Shown here one piece after another: positions 48,316-57,354 of a DNA stretch of 64,000 nucleotides (positions are counted from its first letter, which is position 1; each line of letters opens with the position of its first letter). A program made the translations under genes and the position numbers. The notes beneath the pieces are model-generated. The model searched no databases, had not been told where the DNA came from, and saw only the letters and a list, made by a program, of their open reading frames with translations. Origin of the DNA: Colwellia sp. MB02u-6 (lineage in GTDB: Bacteria > Pseudomonadota > Gammaproteobacteria > Enterobacterales > Alteromonadaceae). The stretch lies in the NCBI RefSeq assembly GCF_014077095.1, contig NZ_JACGVG010000037.1, forward strand, positions 124,001-188,000, read 5' to 3'.

Positions 48316-48347
48316 AAATGCCAGTCAAGTGACTGGCATTTTTATTT
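48316..48347 (+). terminator. Terminator of secA
   Basis: An 11-bp perfect stem (AAATGCCAGTC at 48316-48326, complement at 48331-48341), a 4-base loop and a TTTTTATTTT tail, 25 bases after the stop. Confidence 0.92.
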
Positions 48348-48660
48348 TCAGGATATAGGGTATATCAGGATCACATGGCCGTTCCAAGCTATCCATGGCT
48401 GCACGGCATTAGTGTATCCTTGCACGTTAGATGAAAGAGTAACATATGTGCAGACATCCTATTTTTTCAGGCATGGTTGTTTTGTCTAGGGTTGTTTATT
48501 TGTAGGTCGGACTTCAGTCTGTCAACTGTTAAGCTAGCGATTAACCTGATGTGCCAACAAACATCTGCAGCGGGTATAATTTTTTATACTGGTTTGACTA
48601 ATTAGTTGAGCTCGTTTTTTACTTCAAGCATTAAAATGTGCAGATAATAAATTAACTTGG
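48348..48660. other. Intergenic stretch with possible degraded dispersed repeats
   Basis: No gene is seen. Two segments stand out: 48368-48420 (GGATCACATGGCCGTTCC, then repeated TCCATGG/TATCC text) and 48501-48525 (GTAGGTCGGACTTCAGTC, imperfectly self-complementary). Both look like the short GC-richer repeats scattered between genes in marine gammaproteobacteria, but a genome-wide search would be needed to confirm this. Confidence 0.45.
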
Positions 48661-48693
48661 TATTAGATAAGTATTAGATAAGTATTAGATAGG
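48661..48693. repeat. 11-bp tandem repeat, three copies, in the mutT leader
   Basis: TATTAGATAAG at 48661-48671 and 48672-48682 and TATTAGATAGG at 48683-48693 are head to tail, followed by a partial fourth copy (TATTTAGG). The last unit runs into the AGGATAA that would serve as ribosome-binding site before the ATG at 48709. Confidence 0.9.
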
Positions 48694-48708
48694 TATTTAG
48701 GATAAATA

Positions 48709-49104
48709 ATGATAAAAATTGTGCATGTTGCGGTTGGGGTGATCAAGCAAGACCATAAGTTTTTCCTCACTAAACGATTAGCTGATAGTCATCAGGGGGG
48801 CAAATGGGAATTTCCTGGTGGAAAAGTTGAAGAAAATGAAACTGTTCATCAAGCGCTTCATAGAGAGCTAAAAGAAGAAGTCGCCATTGAAACCCTGACG
48901 TGTACACCATTAATGCAAATTAGCCATGACTACGGTGATAAAAAGGTGTTACTAGAGGTATTTGTCGTTGATAACTTTAACGGCCAAGCAAAAGCTTTAG
49001 AAGGGCAGCAATCAGGTTGGTTTAGCTTAGCAGAGTTCGCTACTTTAAACTTTCCAGCGGCTAATCAAGCCATTATTGAAAAGCTGCTAAAAAATTATCA
49101 ATAA
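48709..49104 (+). CDS. mutT: 8-oxo-dGTP diphosphatase MutT
   Basis: A 131-residue Nudix hydrolase that removes oxidised 8-oxo-dGTP from the nucleotide pool. The Nudix box spans residues 37-59 (GGKVEENETVHQALHRELKEEV with REXXEE at 52-57). The N-terminal VAVGVIKQ and F-x-TKR follow MutT. Its position just after secA and next to yacG-zapD-coaE is the conserved gammaproteobacterial arrangement. An 11-bp tandem repeat forms its leader. Confidence 0.95.
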   Translation: MIKIVHVAVGVIKQDHKFFLTKRLADSHQGGKWEFPGGKVEENETVHQALHRELKEEVAIETLTCTPLMQISHDYGDKKVLLEVFVVDNFNGQAKALEGQQSGWFSLAEFATLNFPAANQAIIEKLLKNYQ

Positions 49105-49341
49105 TATTTTTTCGCTGCTCCACTCTAACAATCGCGGTAGCATTAACATTAACAGCGCTTATGTTAAGTAGGTCATATTTTACTAAGTTGATTAATAACC
49201 TGCGTATTTTTTAATGGTTAAAATGAAGAACTATCGCGTGATAGAATTTATAAGGTAAATAACACTTTATTAAATTTTATACCTGGTATTTAGCCATCTT
49301 TACACCAGAAAAAGGTGATGACTTAATTAATCAAATGGGTC

Positions 49342-49578
49342 TTACTCAGGCTCAACAAAGAATTTATTATGTTGTAAAAATTCCGCTTCTAAAGCATCGA
49401 GCATCTCTTCATTTAACTCAACAGCACCTTGCACGGGTTGGCTAATTTTATGATTCTCGTCAGCCCAATCACCAATATCAATTAACTGGCAACGTTTACA
49501 ACAAAATGGACGATATTGACTTTCTTCTTGCCAAATGACTTCTTTTTTACAAGTGGGACAAGCTACTTTTAGTGTCAT
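49342..49578 (-). CDS. yacG: DNA gyrase inhibitor YacG
   Basis: A 78-residue zinc-ribbon protein. The four zinc cysteines are in CPTCKKEV and [10 protein letters not shown], followed by the family's DIGDWADE. YacG binds GyrB and blocks DNA binding of gyrase in E. coli. The C-terminal acidic tail ([15 protein letters not shown]) is longer than in E. coli. It is last of the minus-strand set pilB-C-D, coaE, zapD, yacG. The 164 bases between zapD and yacG contain a repeat. Confidence 0.93.
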   Translation of the reverse strand: MTLKVACPTCKKEVIWQEESQYRPFCCKRCQLIDIGDWADENHKISQPVQGAVELNEEMLDALEAEFLQHNKFFVEPE

Positions 49579-49649
49579 AATAATTACTACCTACTTAAAA
49601 TTGTTATGTCATTATAAGAGAAATTTACTTAAGCGGCTAGGGGGAACCA

Positions 49650-49737
49650 TAAGCTTTCAGTTAGAAGTTCAGCAGCTTAAAGCTAACAACTATGTCGATA
49701 CTGATAGCTTAAAACTAATCACTAACAACTATTAACT
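49650..49737. repeat. AGCTGATAGCTTAAAA-type intergenic repeat, copy 1
   Basis: The gap between yacG and zapD is built of variations on one short text: AAGCTTTCAGTTAGAAG, CAGCAGCTTAAAGCTAACAA, CTGATAGCTTAAAACTAATC, ACTAACAACTATTAAC. The same words recur in the gaps near 56345, 58590 and 59653. A small open frame that runs through it is most likely not a gene. Confidence 0.6.
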
Positions 49738-49741
49738 GTGT

Positions 49742-50491
49742 TTATTTACACCGAGCCAACTGGAAGTGGGTTGTTTGTTTTGAGTATTTACGGCCGCTTT
49801 CATTGCAGGGCATCATAAAGCGTATTGAGTAGCGAAAACGGTTACCACTAATGGTGGGATAAAAAGGTAGATGATCCGCAATCTTAATACGTAATAATAT
49901 TAATCCTTCGCCATTGTCTTGGTAAAAGCCACTATCGGTTGTTATTTCCTTAAACTGGGTCCGTTGACGAACAAATTTTAACACCAGTGATAAAGCGGCA
50001 CTGATTTGTGCCAGTAGCGACAGCCAATGGCGGCATTGTGCTTCAACTTCAGTGCTTGGTTGGCTTACCCAAAACTGTAATTGTGGTAGATCAAAGTGTG
50101 AACTGCCGCCCTGAATCGCGAAACGTTGCTTTAACGCCATCAAAAATTTATCCTCTTTGAATTGCAACCACTTAGGGCTAGGGACTTTTAATTGGCTGGA
50201 GAGGGCAAGCGTTTGTTTTAAGTTATCTTCGAGGGCGGCGCTGTCAATATTGGGGATTTTTGACCAAACCACTAAATTTTGTTCTAGTTTTTCTAAGTCT
50301 TTAATCAAGTCACCGCGTATATCATTACGATCAAGGGTATCTAGAATGGCAAATAAAGCATTAAAAAACACACTGTGGCTAGTGGCCATATTGTATTGTA
50401 AGCAATCTGAAGCTTGGACAAATAATTGCTCAAGTTTTAAATAATTACGAATACGCTCATTGAGCGGATGTTCATACAGTATAGCGGTCAT
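49742..50491 (-). CDS. zapD: Cell division protein ZapD
   Basis: A 249-residue cytoplasmic protein that bundles FtsZ filaments by binding the FtsZ C-terminal peptide. It starts LYEHPLNERIRNYLKLEQLF, the ZapD (YacF) signature, and has FNALFAILDTLDRNDIRGDLIKDLE and a C-terminal RIRLPFYPTISG-like segment here written KIADHLPFYPTISGNRFRYS. Length is typical. It lies between coaE and yacG as in E. coli. Confidence 0.95.
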   Translation of the reverse strand: MTAILYEHPLNERIRNYLKLEQLFVQASDCLQYNMATSHSVFFNALFAILDTLDRNDIRGDLIKDLEKLEQNLVVWSKIPNIDSAALEDNLKQTLALSSQLKVPSPKWLQFKEDKFLMALKQRFAIQGGSSHFDLPQLQFWVSQPSTEVEAQCRHWLSLLAQISAALSLVLKFVRQRTQFKEITTDSGFYQDNGEGLILLRIKIADHLPFYPTISGNRFRYSIRFMMPCNESGRKYSKQTTHFQLARCK

Positions 50492-50590
50492 TAATTAGAA
50501 ACTTTTTTGAAAATGAGTGAGTGATGTCTTTATAGTACGCACAGCTTGGTAAAATGGCGAATTATTTTATCAAAAACACTGGCCAAAGGC

Positions 50591-51220
50591 TTACTTATCA
50601 AGGCTAGGGTGGAAAGTGCTGGCAGATAATAACTGGTATTTTTGAGCTAAAATAATCACCTGTTCGCGAATGTCTTCTAGACTTTTATGCTGATTATTGA
50701 TGATGTCATCAGCAAAGCTGAGGCGTTGTTCACTCGGCATTTGGCTCGCTATAATCTGCTTAATTTCTGCCGCTGAACTTGGATCACGTGCTAAGGTGCG
50801 TTCAACTTGGCTTGCTTCGTCAACATTAACCACTAAAACCCGGTTGACCATTTTATGTAGATTATTTTCTAGCAGTAAGGGGGCCACTAGTAGGCAATAG
50901 CTGCTTTTGGCCTGCGCTATTTGGTTGACTATTTCTGCTCTAATTAACGGGTGTAATAAATTATTTAACCAAGCTTTATCTTGAGGCTGACTAAAAATTC
51001 GGCTGCGCAGTTTTGTTCTGTTAAGCTCACCCTTATCATCAATATAGTCAGCGCCAAAATGCGCTTTAATCGCTAATAGTGCTTTACTGCCGGGCTGTAC
51101 AACAATACGGGCGGCAATATCGGCATCAATAATGTCGATGTTTAATTCGGCGAAAATATCACTGACGGTGGTTTTGCCACTGCCAATGCCGCCGGTTAAG
51201 CCTATAATAAATTCAGACAT
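50591..51220 (-). CDS. coaE: Dephospho-CoA kinase
   Basis: A 209-residue P-loop kinase that phosphorylates dephospho-CoA in the last step of CoA synthesis. The ATP loop is GLTGGIGSGKTTVSD (residues 7-21); DADIAARIVVQPGS, LLHPLIRAEI and VAPLLLENNLH, then V-x-VDEASQVERTLARD, are all typical. I start at the ATG 51220 because GGAG lies about seven bases upstream; a GTG four codons earlier overlaps that ribosome-binding site. It is downstream of pilD in the same orientation. Confidence 0.95.
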   Translation of the reverse strand: MSEFIIGLTGGIGSGKTTVSDIFAELNIDIIDADIAARIVVQPGSKALLAIKAHFGADYIDDKGELNRTKLRSRIFSQPQDKAWLNNLLHPLIRAEIVNQIAQAKSSYCLLVAPLLLENNLHKMVNRVLVVNVDEASQVERTLARDPSSAAEIKQIIASQMPSEQRLSFADDIINNQHKSLEDIREQVIILAQKYQLLSASTFHPSLDK

Positions 51221-51395
51221 AAATAACTCCACTAAGTTCGGTGTTTAAGTTAGCTGTCTATGCCGTTTGCACAGAACAGATTTTTAAGCTTTAAGTTTGA
51301 CGCGGTCAGTTATCAGTTTCACCTAACTTGCCAGAGGCGATTGTTTTACTGAAAGCTTGTTTACTGACAGCTTTCTTTCTGTCTTTGAAAGCTTT

Positions 51396-52292
51396 TTAAG
51401 TCAATGTACTTAAATACCACGACCAAATGCCATTACCCCAGAGTAGCGTTATCCAACCTGCAACCGCTAAATAGGGGCCAAAGGGAATCACTTGCTCTCG
51501 CTGGTGATTTTTAAATACCATTAGGCTAATACCAATAACAGCGCCAACGGCTGAGGCCATTAAAATCAGTAAGGGTAATAATTGCCAGCCTAACCAAGCA
51601 CCAAAAAGCGCCACCAATTTAAAATCACCATGACCCATACCTTCTTTGCCGGTCATTAACTTAAATAACCAAAATATACTAAACAAGCTCAAGTAACCGG
51701 CAACCGCGCCAATAACCGCCTCGTTTAATGGCACAATACTGCCATTAATGTTAACCAATAGCCCTAGCCATATTAATGGCAGCGTTATTTGATCAGGTAA
51801 TAGCATGTGATCAAAATCAATTAAGGTTAAACAAATTAAGCCCCAAGTTAATACTAATAGCATGAGGGTGGTAAAGCTAACACCATAATTGGCCGCAATA
51901 ACCAGACTTAATAGTACAGTGGTTAATTCAACTAACGGATAACGCAGCGCTATTTTTTCCTGACATTGACTGCATTTACCGCGTAAACATAACCAACTTA
52001 TGACAGGAATGTTTTCGTAAAAACGAATTTTATGTTGGCAAGACGGGCAGCTAGAGCTTGGCGTTGACAAGGTAATAATCGCTTCTACAGGCTTGACGGG
52101 TTTAGCGAGTTCATCAGCTAAAAACTCACGACATTCGCTTTTCCAACCTTGTTCTAGTATTTTAGGTAGGCGATAAATAACCACATTTAAAAAGCTCCCT
52201 ATCAGTAAAGAAAAAACGATGACAACACTATAGAAAAATGCGGGTGAGTTGGTCATTAGTGTAATAAAGTCAGTCAAAAGAATAGGCCTCAA
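51396..52292 (-). CDS. pilD: Type IV prepilin peptidase/N-methyltransferase PilD
   Basis: A 298-residue inner-membrane aspartyl peptidase with about eight helices. It cleaves type IV prepilins after Gly and methylates the new N-terminus. The N-terminal methylase domain has two CxxC pairs (CPSCQHK, CSQCQEK) around FYENIPVISWLCLRG. The catalytic aspartates are in LIDFDHMLLPDQ and the GxGD motif GMGHGDFKLVALFG. Start choice is uncertain: TTG at 52292 or ATG at 52256; the longer form aligns better with the Pseudomonas N-terminus. Confidence 0.95.
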   Translation of the reverse strand: MRPILLTDFITLMTNSPAFFYSVVIVFSLLIGSFLNVVIYRLPKILEQGWKSECREFLADELAKPVKPVEAIITLSTPSSSCPSCQHKIRFYENIPVISWLCLRGKCSQCQEKIALRYPLVELTTVLLSLVIAANYGVSFTTLMLLVLTWGLICLTLIDFDHMLLPDQITLPLIWLGLLVNINGSIVPLNEAVIGAVAGYLSLFSIFWLFKLMTGKEGMGHGDFKLVALFGAWLGWQLLPLLILMASAVGAVIGISLMVFKNHQREQVIPFGPYLAVAGWITLLWGNGIWSWYLSTLT

Positions 52293-52416
52293 AATGTAGG
52301 TGATTTATATTAATGGCTTTGATTAAATAATGCCAAGTGAACAAAAAAACGATGACAAGCATCGCTTTAATTTTATCCTATTAAGTCAATGCATATGGCC
52401 AGTATTTTAAGGTAAC

Positions 52417-53673
52417 TTATACCACCATACCAATTTGAAAAATAGGTAAATACATGGCAATAATTAAGCCCCCGATAACCACACCTAGCACCGCCATAAT
52501 CATTGGCTCAAGCAGTGTGGTTAAATTGTCCACCGCATTGTCAACTTCTTGCTCATAAACTGTAGCCACTTTTGCCAGCATATCGTCAACTGAGCCAGAC
52601 TCCTCACCAATGGCGACCATTTGCACCACCATATCAGGAAAAATAGCACAATTGCGCATGGCTAAGTTCATTTGCATACCTGAGGTTACTTCAGCGCGAA
52701 TCTCTAAAATAGCCTCACGAAATACCGCATTACCTGAGGCCCCAGCAGCAGACTCTAACGCATCGGGTAAAGGTACACCAGCGGCAAAGGTGGTTGATAA
52801 GGTTCTGGCATAACGAGCCACGGCTGCTTTTTTTAGCACGTTACCAATAACAGGGATTTTTAATATTTTTCTATCAATGCTATTGCGAAAAGTCAGACTA
52901 TTGGTATGGGCTTTTTTAAAAAAGTAACTGCCAATAAATAGCCCAGCAAGGCCAAAATACCAATAGGCCTGCATAAATTCTGATATCGCAATAACCAGTA
53001 AAGTAAAACCGGGTAGCTCTGCACCAAAACTAGCGAAAATGTCTTGGAATACCGGCACGACAAAAATCAATAAAACTGAGGTCACAATAAAGGCGATAAC
53101 TAAAACAGAAATAGGATAAGTCATGGCTTTTTTGATTTTTGCTTTTAGTGCTTCTGCTTTTTCTTTATAGGTCGCAATACGTCCATAGATAGTTTCAAGT
53201 GAACCCGATTGTTCACCTGAGTTAACTAAATCACAATATAAGTCATCAAAATATTTTGGGTGCTCACGCAAGCACTCAGACAGCGGGATACCCGATTGTA
53301 ATTTGAGACCGATAGTAGCGAGTAATTTTTGCATATTAGCATTGTTGTGGCCAGAGCCGATCATTTCAATGGTTTGCACTAAGGGAACGCCAGCCGATAA
53401 CATGGTGGCAACTTGGCGAGTAAGTACCGCTATATCAACCGGCATGATTTTTTTATCGCCGCCCAGACCAAATAAAGGTTTAGCTTTTTTGCTGACTTTA
53501 CCCGGGGTTATACCTTGCTTACGCAGCTGGGCTTTAAGCTCTAAGATGCTGGTGGCATTAAGCTCACCATTGATTTTTTTACCTTTGCGGTTTAGCCCTT
53601 GCCATTTATAAACATCAAGCGCTTTAACTTTACTTTTTCTGTTTTTTACTTTTACTGTTGAAGAAACAGTCAT
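52417..53673 (-). CDS. pilC: Type IV pilus inner-membrane platform protein PilC
   Basis: A 418-residue T2SSF-family protein with two homologous cytoplasmic helical domains and three membrane helices. Signatures: LTRQVATMLSAGVPLVQTIEMI in the first repeat, ARYARTLSTTFAAGVPLPDAL in the second, SGEQSGSLE and GEESGSVDDML. It links the PilB motor to the growing pilus. A 124-base gap separates it from pilD and an unusual 282-base gap, with tandem repeats, from pilB. Confidence 0.96.
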   Translation of the reverse strand: MTVSSTVKVKNRKSKVKALDVYKWQGLNRKGKKINGELNATSILELKAQLRKQGITPGKVSKKAKPLFGLGGDKKIMPVDIAVLTRQVATMLSAGVPLVQTIEMIGSGHNNANMQKLLATIGLKLQSGIPLSECLREHPKYFDDLYCDLVNSGEQSGSLETIYGRIATYKEKAEALKAKIKKAMTYPISVLVIAFIVTSVLLIFVVPVFQDIFASFGAELPGFTLLVIAISEFMQAYWYFGLAGLFIGSYFFKKAHTNSLTFRNSIDRKILKIPVIGNVLKKAAVARYARTLSTTFAAGVPLPDALESAAGASGNAVFREAILEIRAEVTSGMQMNLAMRNCAIFPDMVVQMVAIGEESGSVDDMLAKVATVYEQEVDNAVDNLTTLLEPMIMAVLGVVIGGLIIAMYLPIFQIGMVV

Positions 53674-53697
53674 GGGCTTAACCTAATTTTTTTATTG

Positions 53698-53741
53698 TCT
53701 AGTTATTTTCTAGTTATTGTCTAATTATTGTCTGGTTATGA
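53698..53741. repeat. 11-bp tandem repeat, four copies, between pilB and pilC
   Basis: TCTAGTTATTT, TCTAGTTATTG, TCTAATTATTG and TCTGGTTATGA follow one another at an 11-bp period, and further TTATTG words continue to about 53805. It begins 25 bases before the pilC start on the minus strand, so it lies in the leader of pilC. Confidence 0.85.
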
Positions 53742-53955
53742 TTAAGCTTATTGCTAGTCATAGTGCTAGGTTAATTTTTATTATTGTTATCTTTATTGTT
53801 ACATTGAGCTTATCGCTATTATTTACATTTGGCAATTTTTAGCCAGAGATCGCAGGTTAGCGAACAGCATTTATTGGCTAAGGGACAATAAAGAACGCTG
53901 ACCATTTTTAATCAACCAGTGGCATATAATGTTAAGTGCTCTGGCAGTAGAGTGC

Positions 53956-55662
53956 TTAAGCGTTGGTCACCCGATTAACTTCTTCTAAACTGGTGACCCC
54001 TAAAGCGGCTTTTTCTAGCCCTGACTGACGTAAATTATTGTAGCCTTCACGTTGGCATTGGGCAGCAATATCTAAGGAGTTAGCGCCGTTCATAATTAAG
54101 TTTGCGGTAATGTCACTAATTTTTATCACTTCATAAATACCCACTCGACCTTTATAGCCGCTGGTGCAAAAATCGCACCCCATAGGTTTAAATAATTTTA
54201 TCTCGCTAACTTGCTCAGGTAAAAAACCTTGCGCAAGCAGTTCACTTTTGGGTACGTGTTCTTCTGCTTTGCATCGGGTACATAATCGTCGGGCCAATCG
54301 CTGAGCGATAATAATGGTGACTGAACTGGCAACGTTGTATGACGGCACGCCCATATTTAATAAACGGGTTAAGGTTTCTGCGGCTGAATTAGTATGTAAT
54401 GTTGATAAGACTAAGTGGCCAGTTTGTGCGGCTTTAATGGCAATTTCTGCGGTTTCTAAGTCACGAATTTCACCAACCATGACAATGTCGGGATCTTGGC
54501 GTAAAAATGAACGTAATGCACTGGGAAAGGTTAAGCCGGCGCGGGTATTAATTTGTACTTGGTTAACGCCTTCAAGGTTAATTTCAACAGGATCTTCGGC
54601 GGTAGAGATATTTCGCTCTTCGGTATTTAAAATATTTAAGCCGGTATAAAGTGAAACCGTTTTACCTGAGCCGGTTGGCCCAGTGACTAATATCATACCT
54701 TGTGGTTGTGCTAAGGCGTCCATGTAAATTTGCTTTTGCTTGGGCGCATAGCCCAGCATGTCTATGCCTAACATGGCACTTGACGAGTCAAGAATACGCA
54801 TAACCACTTTTTCGCCCCACATGGTGGGCAGGGTACTGACTCGAAAATCAATCGACTTCTTTTTAGATAAGGCTAATTTAATACGGCCATCTTGTGGCAC
54901 ACGACGTTCAGCAATATCTAATTTTGACATCACCTTTAAACGTGCGGCCATGCGCGCGGCTAGTGCTACTGGAGGCCTAGCCACCTCGTTTAAAATACCG
55001 TCAATACGAAAACGAATACGGTAAGACTTTTCATAAGGTTCAAAATGTAAATCTGACGCACCTTTACGAATAGCGTCGAGCAGTATTTTATTGATATAGA
55101 CCACAATGGGCGCATCTTCTTTATCGCCAAGGCCAATATTTTCTTCTTGCTTTCGCTCTTCTTGAACATCAATGCCAGCTAATGCTTTCGCGTCGATATC
55201 AGAAATACCAAGCGCATCGCTGTCGGCTTCCAATAGTTTTTCAATACAATGGCTTAACGCGGTTTCGTTGGCAATCACTAACTCGGTCGCATAGCCGGTA
55301 TTAAACTGAATTTCTTCTAGGGCATCAAGATTAGTCGGATCAGACATGGCAACAAATAACACTTTGCCACGTAAATATAACGGTAGGGCGTTGTGTTTAC
55401 GGATCAGTTTCTCGTTACGTATACCCTCAGGAATTAGCGAGGTATCAAAATGTTCTAAGTCGATTAATGGACAACCAAAACTACGCGACAGGGTGCTCGC
55501 AATATCTTTAGCATTAATTTCTTTGTCTTCAACTAAATAGCGCAAAAAAGGCTTATTCTGCCGAATAAAGTCAGCACTAATTTTCTCTGCTTTTTCAGTC
55601 GGGACAACGTTATGCTTAGATAGCGCAGAGAGTAGGCTAGATTGTTGATGCAGTCCTTTCAT
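53956..55662 (-). CDS. pilB: Type IV pilus assembly ATPase PilB
   Basis: A 568-residue hexameric extension motor. The N-terminal T2SSE_N domain (about residues 20-150, [16 protein letters not shown]) is followed by the ATPase: Walker [13 protein letters not shown], Asp box, Walker B with [19 protein letters not shown], and the His box [14 protein letters not shown]4 zinc motif is seen in LCTRCKAEE and [18 protein letters not shown]. It lies downstream of pilA but is separated from it by a terminator, so it probably relies on weak read-through or its own promoter. Confidence 0.96.
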   Translation of the reverse strand: MKGLHQQSSLLSALSKHNVVPTEKAEKISADFIRQNKPFLRYLVEDKEINAKDIASTLSRSFGCPLIDLEHFDTSLIPEGIRNEKLIRKHNALPLYLRGKVLFVAMSDPTNLDALEEIQFNTGYATELVIANETALSHCIEKLLEADSDALGISDIDAKALAGIDVQEERKQEENIGLGDKEDAPIVVYINKILLDAIRKGASDLHFEPYEKSYRIRFRIDGILNEVARPPVALAARMAARLKVMSKLDIAERRVPQDGRIKLALSKKKSIDFRVSTLPTMWGEKVVMRILDSSSAMLGIDMLGYAPKQKQIYMDALAQPQGMILVTGPTGSGKTVSLYTGLNILNTEERNISTAEDPVEINLEGVNQVQINTRAGLTFPSALRSFLRQDPDIVMVGEIRDLETAEIAIKAAQTGHLVLSTLHTNSAAETLTRLLNMGVPSYNVASSVTIIIAQRLARRLCTRCKAEEHVPKSELLAQGFLPEQVSEIKLFKPMGCDFCTSGYKGRVGIYEVIKISDITANLIMNGANSLDIAAQCQREGYNNLRQSGLEKAALGVTSLEEVNRVTNA

Positions 55663-55741
55663 AAATCTCTAAAACTCATTAAATATCAACAGTTACAGTG
55701 TAACTGTTTAGTTAAGGAAAACAAAAAACAACTGTTATAAA

Positions 55742-55769
55742 ATAAAAAAAAGCTCCAGTAGGAGCTTTT
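55742..55769 (-). terminator. Terminator between pilA and pilB
   Basis: Read on the minus strand: AAAAGCTCC, loop TACT, GGAGCTTTT, then a long T-run (the A-run at 55744-55751 on the plus strand). It lies about 18 bases after the pilA stop. It lets the pilin be made in excess over the motor and platform proteins. Confidence 0.92.
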
Positions 55770-55786
55770 GTAAATTAAGAGTTGTA

Positions 55787-56227
55787 CTACTTACACCAGC
55801 CTTTAGTTAAACAGCTATGGCCTGTCACCGTAGATGTACTGGTCCAGACAAGTGTACCTGCGGCATTTGCTACAGGCGTCGCAATTAAGTTAACACTATC
55901 AGTAGCCGCTGTTGATGTTGCAGTAATAACACCGGCTGCAATGCTCATAGTATCTAAGTTATCATAAGTACCCTTACTTACAGCGGCTGGTATACCGCGA
56001 TAGCCAGCAGCACATTTGGTTAGCGCGCCTTCGGTTTGGTAGCATAACTCAACAGCTGTTCTTGCTGCTCCAACCATAGAAACTACTTCGGCAAATTTCG
56101 CTTTTTTTGTATAATCTTGATAAGCCGGTAATGCTACCGCGGCTAAAATACCGATGATCGCAACCACGATCATTAATTCAATTAGGGTAAAACCTTGTGC
56201 TTTTTTGATGGTATTTAATCTCTTCAT
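55787..56227 (-). CDS. pilA: Type IV major pilin PilA
   Basis: A 146-residue type IVa prepilin. The leader of 12 residues ends in Gly12, followed by [20 protein letters not shown], with the essential Glu5 of the mature pilin; PilD cleaves after Gly12. Two cysteine pairs are present: [13 protein letters not shown] in the middle and HSCLTKGWC at the C-terminus, the latter probably closing the D-region loop. I start at ATG 56227, preceded by GGAG, rather than four codons upstream. Encoded upstream of pilB-pilC-pilD. Confidence 0.94.
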   Translation of the reverse strand: MKRLNTIKKAQGFTLIELMIVVAIIGILAAVALPAYQDYTKKAKFAEVVSMVGAARTAVELCYQTEGALTKCAAGYRGIPAAVSKGTYDNLDTMSIAAGVITATSTAATDSVNLIATPVANAAGTLVWTSTSTVTGHSCLTKGWCK

Positions 56228-56344
56228 TATTAACTCCATATATGATTATATTAGCTAATTTAATATTGCGGTAAAAAAGATCAAATGTAAAATAATTGTT
56301 AATATTTTTTTAATATATTTGTTTTTAAGGCGCTATGACTGATT

Positions 56345-56450
56345 TTTAAGCTATTTAAAAGTTTTAAGCTATCAGCTTTCAGTTATTAGCGCTTAACTGT
56401 CTTTACTAGCGACTAACTTGGCTTTAGTTTTAAACTGAGCGCTGACAACT
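56345..56450. repeat. AGCTGATAGCTTAAAA-type intergenic repeat, copy 2
   Basis: Between pilA and nadC: TTTTAAGCTATCAGCTTTCA, GTTATTAGCGCTTAACTGTC, ACTAGCGACTAAC, TTTTAAACTGAGCGCTGACA. Same vocabulary as the copies at 49650, 58590 and 59653, with no open frame. Confidence 0.55.
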
Positions 56451-56466
56451 TTACTTTATTTTTGTT

Positions 56467-57354
56467 TTAGCAAAAGCGCATTGACAGATCAACCGCTTGT
56501 ACGTGTTTGGTTAATGCCCCTACCGAGATAAAGTCGACACCTGATTTTGCATGATCTGTTAATGTTGCCAGTGTCATATTGCCCGACACTTCTAGCTTGG
56601 TTTTACCGGCCGATATGTCTGTGGTTAATTGCACCGCTTGTTCAATCATTTGGGGGCTAAAGTTATCTAACATAATGATATCGCTACCGGCATTTAATGC
56701 TTGCGTTAGCTCTTCAATGTTCTCAACTTCCACTTCAACTGTTTTATCACTATGGTTGATGCGTGCTGTTTTGATGGCTTTTTCAATACCACCACAAGCG
56801 GCAATGTGATTTTCTTTAATTAAGAAGGCATCAAACAAGCCTATTCTATGATTGACCCCACCACCGCAAGTGACGGCGTATTTTTGTGCGCTGCGCAGGC
56901 CAGGTAAAGTTTTACGGGTATCAAGGAGCTTAGTGGTGGTGCCTGCCAAGTGTTTAACAAACTGGCTAGTAACAGTTGCGGTACCTGAAAGGCTTTGTAA
57001 AAAATTTAAGGCGGTGCGCTCACCGGTCAATAAAATACGCGCATTACCGGTTAACTCAAATAAGGTGGTATTGGCTTTTACGCTTTCGCCATCGTTAACA
57101 AACCAAGTGATTTTGGTGGTGGTGTGATAAATGTTATCAAGTTGTTTAAACACTTCATTTACCCAGGCCAGGCCGCATATAACACAGGCATCGCGACTAA
57201 TAATGTTAGCTACCGCTTGGTTTTCTAACGGAATAAGTTCGGCAGTTATATCACAGCTAGTGGCGAGTTCTTGGTAGGTATTAACGCCTAGGTCTTCACA
57301 TAATGCCCAGGTAACGGTTTTGCTGATGTCGTGTAATAATGAGGCTGGTAACAT
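56467..57354 (-). CDS. nadC: Nicotinate-nucleotide pyrophosphorylase NadC
   Basis: A 295-residue quinolinate phosphoribosyltransferase in de novo NAD synthesis. It converts quinolinate and PRPP to nicotinate mononucleotide. Signatures: ERTALNFLQSLSGTAT, LDTRKTLPGLRSAQKYAV, CGGGVNHRIGLFDAFLIKENH, VEVEVENIEEL and IMLDNFSP. Length is standard. Its start abuts the stop of the protease gene upstream, so the two are co-transcribed. Divergent ampD lies beyond, as in E. coli. Confidence 0.96.
   Translation of the reverse strand: MLPASLLHDISKTVTWALCEDLGVNTYQELATSCDITAELIPLENQAVANIISRDACVICGLAWVNEVFKQLDNIYHTTTKITWFVNDGESVKANTTLFELTGNARILLTGERTALNFLQSLSGTATVTSQFVKHLAGTTTKLLDTRKTLPGLRSAQKYAVTCGGGVNHRIGLFDAFLIKENHIAACGGIEKAIKTARINHSDKTVEVEVENIEELTQALNAGSDIIMLDNFSPQMIEQAVQLTTDISAGKTKLEVSGNMTLATLTDHAKSGVDFISVGALTKHVQAVDLSMRFC

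Noticed and set aside
49535-49735. Small plus-strand frame (66 aa) over the yacG start and the zapD gap
   Set aside because: Its second half is made of the AGCTTAAA-type intergenic repeat and its first half is antisense to yacG.
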